Below are positions 1 through 5,088 of a stretch of 5,088 bases of DNA, in pieces; positions within the stretch are counted from its first letter, which is position 1, and every line of letters starts with the position of its first letter. The notes beneath the pieces were generated by a model that did not search any database, was not told the origin of the DNA, and saw only the letters and a program-made list of their open reading frames with translations. The translations under genes were made by a program, and so were the position numbers. This DNA is from Enteractinococcus sp. GTDB taxonomy: Bacteria; Actinomycetota; Actinomycetes; Actinomycetales; Micrococcaceae. The stretch spans positions 1 to 5,088 of the forward strand of contig JAJUIX010000118.1 in assembly GCA_029267455.1 (NCBI GenBank). Reading direction: 5' to 3'.

Positions 1-1
1 G

Positions 2-1696
2 CAAGGTTCCCCCGCGGTCGGTAATTACGTGCCGCTGTGGGAATTTTTGGATCGCTGGCGCGATTCCGATGCTAAAGCCATGGTAGATATGACGGTCACG
101 GATACCAACGGCGCCCCATTTGAAGTTTCCTGGCGAAAACTTTCCTCAATCGTGCATGCCATGGCCGTCGGGCTGCGTGAAGCGGGTATGCAACGTGGCG
201 ATCGCGTTTCCATGTTGGTCGAACCGGGACGTGATTTGACCGCCGCGCTATACGCCGTCCTCCGCGTTGGCGGAGTGGCGGTAGTCACCGATGCCGGACT
301 TGGCATTGGCGGGATGACGAAAGCCATTCGATCGGCAGCTCCGCAATGGATCATAGGTGAGACACCGGGACTATCCTTAGCCCGCGCGACCAACTTACCC
401 GGCAAACGCATCAGCATCCGGACCATGGATCCTGTTGCCCGTCGAGCCTTGGGCCTAAGCGGTTCCATGTATGGTTTTGCTACCGAATACGCCGGTCAAC
501 GCTACACACCAACGACAGCCCACCCTGATCCAGAGCCACTTGCGGATGCAGCTGTGCTCTTCACGTCTGGGTCCACCGGGCCTGCCAAAGGGGTGCGGTA
601 TACGCACCAAAAATTGTCGGCTCTGACACAACGCCTCCAGACCACACTACAAGTGGTCCCCGGTTCAAGCCTCTTAGCCGGATTTGCGCCCTTTGCACTC
701 CTTGGTCCCGCTATTGGAGCAACCTCAGTCACTCCAAAAATGTCCGTGACCAAACCTGCCACGTTGACGGCTATGGCGCTAGCTGATGCGGCAATTGCGG
801 GTGATACGACGATGATCTTTGCTTCTCCGGCGGCACTGCGCAATGTGGTTGATACAGCCCACGAGCTCAATACAGCCCAGCGAGCCGCACTCGAAAACAC
901 CAAAATGCTGCTCTCGGCGGGAGCGCCGGTACCGGTCCACCTCATGAACGAGGTACTCGAACTGGTGCCCAATGCGGAGTTCCACTCGCCCTATGGCATG
1001 ACAGAATCCCTACTAATTTCCGATATCGATCATCACACTCAACATGCCATCGCCACACAACCGGATCGCGGCGTGTGTGTTGGCAAGCCATTAGACGTCG
1101 TGCGCGTCGCGATGGCACCCCTTGACTTTTATGGCCGCTCATCAGATGAGTTGTTAGAAGGCGAAGCAGCCGTAGGGAAACTTTCCGAGATCGTGATTTC
1201 CACCCCGCACATGTTGGCGGGCTACGACAAGCTCTACAACACCAACCGTCAAACGCGAGTCGATTCACTCGATGGATTGCAATGGCACCGCACCGGCGAC
1301 ATCGGCCACCTCGATGCCGAGGGTCGGTTGTGGATCGAAGGACGCACACAGCACATCGTCACCCCACCGACGGGCGCCTTGGGCCCCGGTGGGCCAGAAG
1401 ATGACATTCAACAATTACCTGAGGTGCAACGCGTCGCAATAGTAGGGGTAGGGCCTGTTGGCACCCAAGCCGTGGTGGCCGTGGCGGAACCCAAAGATGC
1501 CACCCTCAAACCTGGTTTGGCCCCCACTGAGCTGACCGATACGGTGCGGTCAGCGACCGATATTGAAATCGCCGCCGTCTTGGTGACCGACAGCGTGCCG
1601 GTTGATATTCGACATAATTCCAAGATTAACCGGCCGGTACTGGCCCAGTGGGCCGCCGAAGTGCTTGCCGGTGGAAAGGTGCCCGCAACATCATGA
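2..1696 (+). CDS. oleC: Olefin beta-lactone synthetase OleC, partial; probable C-terminal half of an OleBC fusion
   Basis: An ATP-dependent adenylate-forming enzyme that, in the known pathway, converts a long-chain beta-hydroxy acid to a beta-lactone. Numbering from the GTG at 29 (555 residues): phosphate-binding loop TSGSTGPAKG at 179-188; OleC-like stretch APFALLGPAIGATSV at 220-234; A5 motif YGMTE at 322-326; HRTGD at 420-424; hinge region WIEGRTQHIV at 435-444, lacking the usual GRxK; and near the C-terminus IRHNSKINR at 527-535, whose K532 takes the place of the catalytic lysine. The HNxKI ending separates OleC from ordinary acyl-CoA ligases. The frame is open from base 2 to the edge (QGSPAVGNY then VPLWEF), and no Shine-Dalgarno precedes GTG 29, so translation probably continues from upstream. 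A fusion to the OleB alpha/beta hydrolase, as in Micrococcus, is inferred but not seen. The stop overlaps oleD. The family call is secure; the fusion is likely. Confidence 0.9.
   Translation, partial: QGSPAVGNYVPLWEFLDRWRDSDAKAMVDMTVTDTNGAPFEVSWRKLSSIVHAMAVGLREAGMQRGDRVSMLVEPGRDLTAALYAVLRVGGVAVVTDAGLGIGGMTKAIRSAAPQWIIGETPGLSLARATNLPGKRISIRTMDPVARRALGLSGSMYGFATEYAGQRYTPTTAHPDPEPLADAAVLFTSGSTGPAKGVRYTHQKLSALTQRLQTTLQVVPGSSLLAGFAPFALLGPAIGATSVTPKMSVTKPATLTAMALADAAIAGDTTMIFASPAALRNVVDTAHELNTAQRAALENTKMLLSAGAPVPVHLMNEVLELVPNAEFHSPYGMTESLLISDIDHHTQHAIATQPDRGVCVGKPLDVVRVAMAPLDFYGRSSDELLEGEAAVGKLSEIVISTPHMLAGYDKLYNTNRQTRVDSLDGLQWHRTGDIGHLDAEGRLWIEGRTQHIVTPPTGALGPGGPEDDIQQLPEVQRVAIVGVGPVGTQAVVAVAEPKDATLKPGLAPTELTDTVRSATDIEIAAVLVTDSVPVDIRHNSKINRPVLAQWAAEVLAGGKVPATS
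1673..1679 (+). promoter_or_regulatory. Candidate ribosome binding site for oleD
   Basis: GGAAAGG lies inside the 3' end of oleC, 13 bases before the ATG at 1693. The spacing is rather long, so re-initiation by ribosomes finishing oleC at the ATGA overlap probably matters more than this site alone. It supports the ATG at 1693 over the GTG at 1648, which has no purine-rich stretch in front of it and would overlap oleC by 49 bases. Confidence 0.5.
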
Positions 1697-2712
1697 CAGC
1701 TGTTCGACCCGACTTCGAATATGACACGGCAGATTATTCCGGCTACAGCGTTTTGGTAACCGGTGCCTCCGGCGTCCTTGGTTCCGGTGTTGCAAAAGCG
1801 TTGGTCGATGCCGGTGCAGCCGTTACTGTGTTACAGCGTTCCCCCTCCGGCTTGGCAGGGGTCCGAGAAATTCAAGGCTCTATAACCAGTCGTGCCGATG
1901 TCGCGGCTGCGGTTCAAGTTGTCGATACCGTGGTGCATATTGCTGCCAAAGTGTCGGTGTCCGGCCCGCTAGAGGAGTACGAGCACGTCAATATCGAGGG
2001 TACCCGGTTATTGTTAGAAGCCGCCCAACAGGCCGGTGTACAACGCTGGGTCCACATTTCGTCGCCTTCAGTCGCTCACACAGGTACTTCCATTATTGGC
2101 GCTAGCGCCGAGCCAGCCGACCCGACCACCGCGCGTGGACACTATGCTGCGACCAAAGCGGCCGGAGAGCTTCTCGCCCTGGAAGCCGACTCCCCCGATT
2201 TTCGCGTTCTCGTCTTGCGCCCTCACCTGATGTGGGGCCCAGGCGATACACAACTGACCGAACGTATTATTGACCGAGCCCGACGCAATCGACTGCCCTT
2301 ACTCGATGGGGGTACAGCACTCGTTGATACGCTCTTTTCCGTTAACGCGGTTGAAGCGATTATTGCTGCGATAGCTGCGGTAGACCGCACGCACGGCGAA
2401 CCCCTAGTTTTGACCAACGGTCAGCCCCGTCCGATTGGTGAGATGATCCGGCGTATCGCCGTCGCTGGAGGTGCGCAGGAACCCCGCTTGAATCTGCCCT
2501 CCGGGCTAGCCAAAACTGCCGGTTCCATCATCGAGTCATTTTGGGACGCCGAGCAGCGCGGAGACGAGCCGCCCATTACTCGATTTCTTGCTGAACAAAT
2601 GTCAACGGCTCACTGGTTCGACCAACGCCGTACACAGGAAGTGTTGCAGTGGCGTCCTCGAATCTCTCTGGAAGAAGGATTCGAGTTGACACGCCAATAC
2701 TACAATCCCTAG
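1693..2712 (+). CDS. oleD: OleD, NADPH-dependent 2-alkyl-3-oxoalkanoate reductase (extended SDR family)
   Basis: Reduces the 2-alkyl-3-keto acid made by OleA to the beta-hydroxy acid used by OleC; a cytosolic step of long-chain alkene synthesis (family knowledge). The 339-residue protein is a full-length extended short-chain dehydrogenase of the 3-beta-hydroxysteroid dehydrogenase type. Visible motifs: Rossmann glycine motif TGASGVLG at 23-30, VVHIAAKVS at 80-88, the serine segment HISSPSVAH at 121-129, catalytic YAATK with Y151 and K155, and LRPHLMWGPGD at 175-185. Near the C-terminus STAHWFD at 304-310 followed by WRPRISLEEG at 320-329 is typical of OleD and related sterol dehydrogenases. 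There is no signal peptide or obvious membrane segment. The ATG was chosen because it forms an ATGA overlap with the oleC stop, and because the 15 extra residues from GTG 1648 are basic and unlike the family. Assignment to OleD rather than another SDR rests on the OleC neighbour. Confidence 0.9.
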   Translation: MTAVRPDFEYDTADYSGYSVLVTGASGVLGSGVAKALVDAGAAVTVLQRSPSGLAGVREIQGSITSRADVAAAVQVVDTVVHIAAKVSVSGPLEEYEHVNIEGTRLLLEAAQQAGVQRWVHISSPSVAHTGTSIIGASAEPADPTTARGHYAATKAAGELLALEADSPDFRVLVLRPHLMWGPGDTQLTERIIDRARRNRLPLLDGGTALVDTLFSVNAVEAIIAAIAAVDRTHGEPLVLTNGQPRPIGEMIRRIAVAGGAQEPRLNLPSGLAKTAGSIIESFWDAEQRGDEPPITRFLAEQMSTAHWFDQRRTQEVLQWRPRISLEEGFELTRQYYNP

Positions 2713-4814
2713 GCGTCGATTTCCTGACGGTCTAGTTCTTCAGCACCAGAAATGATGAAGTCACGGCGTGGCGCCACATGACGTCCCATGAGGAGTTCGA
2801 AAATTTCTTCAGCTTTTTCGAATTCCTCAATGTTTACTCGGCGCAGTGTCCGGTACTTCGGGTCCATAGTGGTCTCGGATAGCTGGTCAGCATCCATTTC
2901 ACCCAAACCCTTATAGCGCTGGATGGGCTCTTTAATCCTGCGGTCCTCAGCCTCAAGCCGCGCTAGCACCTCATGAAGTTCCTGCTCAGAATAGGTATAG
3001 ATAATTTCATTAGGTTTGGAACCTGGATTGATGACTTCAATTCGGTGCAGCGGGGGCACTGCCGCATAAACACGTCCTGCTTCAACCATCGGCCGCATGT
3101 AGCGGAAGAATAAGGTCAACAACAGGGTCCGAATATGAGCTCCGTCCACATCGGCATCGGTCATCAAGATGACTTTGCCGTATCGTGCTTGCTCTAAATC
3201 GAAACTCCGACCGGAGCCGCCACCAATGACTTGGATGAGGGCGGAGGCTTCTGCATTATTCAGCATCTCCCCTACGGAAGCCTTCTGAACGTTGAGAATC
3301 TTGCCACGAATAGGCAAGAGGGCCTGAAAATCCGAAGACCGAGCTAGCTTCGCTGTGCCCAGCGCGGAGTCACCTTCAACGATGAACAGTTCGGTGTTCT
3401 CCACGTCGTTCGAACGACAGTCGGCTAATTTGGCAGGTAAGGAAGAAGTTTCGAGAGCTGTCTTGCGTCGTTGGTTCTCTTTGGCTGTGCGTGCCATAAT
3501 GCGCGATTTCATTTCGGCAACGACTTTTTCCAAGAGCCCGTCGACTTGCTGTTTGACGGCACGCTTCCGGGACTGCAGGATTTCAGTTAGTTGGTCACCA
3601 ACGACCTTCGATACGATCTGTCGTGCGGCAGGAGTCCCAAGGACTTCTTTGGTTTGGCCCTCAAACTGTGGTTCGGCAAGCCGAACCGTGACAATCGCTG
3701 TGAGGCCGGCAAGAATGTCTTCTTTTTCGACACGGTCATTACCTGCTTTGAGCCGGCGCGCGTTGCTTTCTACAGCTTTGCGGAAAACGCGTGTCAGTGC
3801 CTGTTCAAAACCCGTGTTGTGCGAACCACCTTTTGGCGTCGCGATGATGTTGACGAAGCTGCGGATTTTGGTGTCATAGCCGACATCCCAGCGTAGCGCG
3901 ACATCAACCTCACATGTACGTTCAACGTCTTGCATTTGTGCTTGGCCGGAACTATCCAGCACTGGCACTCGTTCGGTGAAGTGACCTTCACCGTGCAACC
4001 GCCACACGTCGGTCACGGGGTTTAACTGCGATAGGTGCTCGACAAATTCTGTGATCCCACCATCGAATTGGAACACTTCTTCATGAGTCTCGTGCTCCCC
4101 GGCAGTCCCAGCTATCCGGCGTTCATCGCGGATAGTGATGCGGAGACCAGGGACAAGAAACGCCGTTTGGCGGGCCCGCTGTCGTAGTTCTTCATAAAGA
4201 AAGACGGCTTCTGGTGTAAAGATCTGCGTGTCAGCCCAATAGCGAATCTTGGTGCCTGTTAGGCCTCGCTTCGCTTTACCGATAACCTCGACTTCGGAAC
4301 CCGATTTCAGCGGAGTAAAATCTGCGTCTGGGCGTGGTTTTCCTTGGTCATCAAACCGGCCGGGCTTGCCCCGTTGAAAACTCAGCTGATGAACTTTCCC
4401 GGCACGAGTAACCTGAACGTCGAGACGGGATGACAGTGCATTGACGACTGCGGCGCCGACACCGTGGAGGCCCCCAGCTGCCGCGTACGAATCCGAGCTG
4501 AATTTGCCCCCGGCGTGCAGTTTGGTAAATACAACTTCTACGCCCGACAGCCCTGTTCGAGGTTCAATATCTACCGGAATGCCTCGGCCGTTGTCTTCAA
4601 CTTCAACAGAACCGTCAGCAAACAGCGTGATGTCGATGGATTGACCATAGCCGGCCAGGGCCTCATCGACTGAGTTATCAATGATTTCCCATAGACAATG
4701 CATAAGCCCGCGTGAGTCGGTGGAGCCAATGTACATGCCTGGGCGTTTACGCACTGCTTCCAGTCCCTCGAGGACTGAGAGGTTGCGTGCGCTGTACTCG
4801 GATGTTGTGACCAC
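2709..4814 (-). CDS. parE: Type IIA DNA topoisomerase B subunit, actinobacterial ParE (topoisomerase IV subunit B)
   Basis: ATPase subunit that pairs with ParC to decatenate and relax chromosomes; cytosolic, nucleoid-bound. Numbering from GTG 4814 (701 residues). GHKL ATPase: EIIDN 43-47 (E43 the likely general base), DNGRGIP 74-80, GGLHGVGAAVVNALS 114-128. The VTRAGK segment has R137 where E. coli GyrB has the aminocoumarin-contacting R136. Transducer: GQTKE 386-390, K389 the ATP-contacting lysine. Toprim: EGDSALG 480-486, PIRGKILNV 501-509, DADVDGAH 553-560 with metal-binding aspartates. C-terminal: QRYKGLGEMDADQL 632-645 and RRDFI 683-687. It lacks the large insert of enterobacterial GyrB. 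EGDSALG instead of EGDSAGG, plus YIGSTDSRGLMHCLWEIIDN, matches the Streptomyces-type ParE rather than the GyrB of a gyrBA pair. GTG 4814 begins MVTTSEYSARNLS, just before the conserved core, with a ribosome site; upstream TTG codons at 4856 and 4874 add an unconserved tail. The stop is shared in a CTAG with oleD. Confidence 0.9.
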   Translation of the reverse strand: MVTTSEYSARNLSVLEGLEAVRKRPGMYIGSTDSRGLMHCLWEIIDNSVDEALAGYGQSIDITLFADGSVEVEDNGRGIPVDIEPRTGLSGVEVVFTKLHAGGKFSSDSYAAAGGLHGVGAAVVNALSSRLDVQVTRAGKVHQLSFQRGKPGRFDDQGKPRPDADFTPLKSGSEVEVIGKAKRGLTGTKIRYWADTQIFTPEAVFLYEELRQRARQTAFLVPGLRITIRDERRIAGTAGEHETHEEVFQFDGGITEFVEHLSQLNPVTDVWRLHGEGHFTERVPVLDSSGQAQMQDVERTCEVDVALRWDVGYDTKIRSFVNIIATPKGGSHNTGFEQALTRVFRKAVESNARRLKAGNDRVEKEDILAGLTAIVTVRLAEPQFEGQTKEVLGTPAARQIVSKVVGDQLTEILQSRKRAVKQQVDGLLEKVVAEMKSRIMARTAKENQRRKTALETSSLPAKLADCRSNDVENTELFIVEGDSALGTAKLARSSDFQALLPIRGKILNVQKASVGEMLNNAEASALIQVIGGGSGRSFDLEQARYGKVILMTDADVDGAHIRTLLLTLFFRYMRPMVEAGRVYAAVPPLHRIEVINPGSKPNEIIYTYSEQELHEVLARLEAEDRRIKEPIQRYKGLGEMDADQLSETTMDPKYRTLRRVNIEEFEKAEEIFELLMGRHVAPRRDFIISGAEELDRQEIDA

Positions 4815-4825
4815 GTAGTTCTTAA

Positions 4826-4832
4826 CCCTTTC
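4826..4832 (-). promoter_or_regulatory. Ribosome binding site that decides the parE start
   Basis: On the minus strand GAAAGGG lies 11 bases before the GTG at 4814. No comparable purine stretch precedes the in-frame TTG codons at 4856 or 4874. This, together with the start of family similarity at SARNLSVLEGL, favours GTG 4814. Confidence 0.7.
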
Positions 4833-4890
4833 AGAGGCATTTAGCTTGGCATGCAATACCTGCCCAGATTGCAACCATGTTCATCTGCCG

Positions 4891-4918
4891 TTTACATTTC
4901 GATTGCCACTAGTAACAA
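4891..4918 (-). promoter_or_regulatory. Weak candidate parE promoter
   Basis: Minus-strand TTGTTA (4918-4913) and TGTAAA (4896-4891), separated by 16 bases, each match 4 of 6 bases of the vegetative -35 and -10 consensus. Transcription would start near 4884, giving a leader of about 70 bases to the parE GTG. Matches of this quality occur by chance; the call rests mainly on this being the only non-coding stretch before parE. Confidence 0.25.
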
Positions 4919-5087
4919 TAACGGGTTCCTCACCGCCATGCGGGATTTTGAGCCATTCTTGAACTATCAGCCGAATCACTACCTGCCGTGCTTTCGCCGC
5001 TCGCGTATGGAGTTCACCAGGTCTTTGCGAAACTCAGCCCAAGTGGCAATATGGATCCACCTGGTTATGGACGCATGACCGTTATTG
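4902..5087. repeat. Two crossed pairs of 9-base inverted repeats upstream of parE
   Basis: ATTGCCACT at 4902-4910 is the exact reverse complement of AGTGGCAAT at 5042-5050, and CAATAACGG at 4916-4924 is the exact reverse complement of CCGTTATTG at 5079-5087. The pairs are interleaved (A, B, A', B'), so they cannot form one nested hairpin. The function is unknown; they could be protein-binding sites, part of a mobile-element end, or chance. Confidence 0.4.
4979..5086 (-). CDS. Possible C-terminal end of an unidentified protein, cut by the right edge
   Basis: A minus-strand frame is open from the window edge for 35 codons to a TAG at 4981-4979. The peptide contains TRWIHIATWAEFRKDL and ends NSIRERRKHGR, an amphipathic, basic tail that looks like a plausible protein end. 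It is co-directional with parE and stops 164 bases before the parE start. I do not recognise the family. A run this short is open by chance fairly often, so it may not be a gene; an upstream minus-strand gene end is the main alternative to empty intergenic sequence. Confidence 0.3.
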   Translation of the reverse strand, partial: NNGHASITRWIHIATWAEFRKDLVNSIRERRKHGR

Positions 5088-5088
5088 C

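Noticed and set aside
25..1623. Minus-strand open frames opposite oleC
   Set aside because: They are shadows of a strongly supported coding frame; their translations are low-complexity Ser/Ala/Arg-rich sequence with no domain motifs.
1648..1692. GTG at 1648 as the oleD start, adding 15 residues
   Set aside because: The added residues are basic and unlike the family, lie over the hairpin in oleC, and lack a ribosome binding site. ATG 1693 in the ATGA overlap is far more natural.
3355..3896. Plus-strand open frames of 174 and 101 codons opposite parE
   Set aside because: They lie wholly within the conserved transducer and Toprim coding sequence of parE, and their translations show no motifs.
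4815..4874. TTG at 4874 as the parE start, giving 721 residues
   Set aside because: The extra 20 residues precede the conserved core without resemblance to ParE, and no ribosome site lies before the TTG codons; GTG 4814 has GAAAGGG at 11 bases.
4929..4952. Imperfect hairpin (CTCA, CCGC-CAT-GCGG, TGAG) as a terminator for the minus-strand gene right of parE
   Set aside because: The stem has only four GC-rich pairs with an asymmetric interior loop, and no T-run follows on the minus strand.
4851..5078. Plus-strand 75-codon frame at the right end
   Set aside because: It overlaps the parE leader on the opposite strand, has no clear ribosome site, and shows no recognisable motif.
1..5088. tRNA, rRNA, CRISPR array, riboswitch or a complete insertion sequence
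   Set aside because: No cloverleaf-like segment, regularly spaced repeat, or transposase motif was seen on either strand; nearly all of the window is coding.

Overview
The window holds two complete genes and one gene cut by the left edge, all dense coding. On the + strand lie the C-terminal (OleC) part of a long-chain olefin biosynthesis enzyme and, translationally coupled behind it, the reductase OleD. On the - strand, converging on oleD, lies a type IIA topoisomerase B subunit of the actinobacterial ParE type. The right end holds about 165 bases upstream of parE, then a weakly supported C-terminal scrap of another minus-strand reading frame running off the edge.

Organism: moderate GC (roughly mid-50s percent by eye), GTG starts and the actinobacterial ParE signature (EGDSALG in place of EGDSAGG) point to an actinobacterium. 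The olefin genes, with OleC apparently fused to something upstream and OleD directly behind, match the oleBC-oleD arrangement known from Micrococcus luteus and relatives. I therefore infer Micrococcales, probably Micrococcaceae, with GC lower than Micrococcus itself. I cannot name the genus.

Layout: (1) 1-1696, oleC or oleBC, whose frame is open to the left edge with no ribosome binding site before the first in-window GTG. (2) 1693-2712, oleD, starting in an ATGA overlap with the preceding stop. (3) 2709-4814, parE on the minus strand; its TAG stop and oleD's TAG stop sit in the same CTAG, so there is no intergenic space for a terminator. (4) 4815-4978, the parE leader with a plausible ribosome binding site, a weak promoter candidate and an odd set of 9-base inverted repeats. 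(5) 4979-5086, a possible gene end on the minus strand.

How the genes work together: in the Ole pathway (family knowledge) OleA condenses two fatty acyl-CoAs to a beta-keto acid, OleD reduces it to a beta-hydroxy acid, OleC uses ATP to close a beta-lactone, and OleB decarboxylates the lactone to a cis-alkene. OleC and OleD are seen here; OleB is expected just left of the window as a fusion partner, and oleA further left. ParE is functionally unrelated housekeeping (chromosome decatenation with ParC). I see no previously undescribed system; the least explained part is the right 200 bases.
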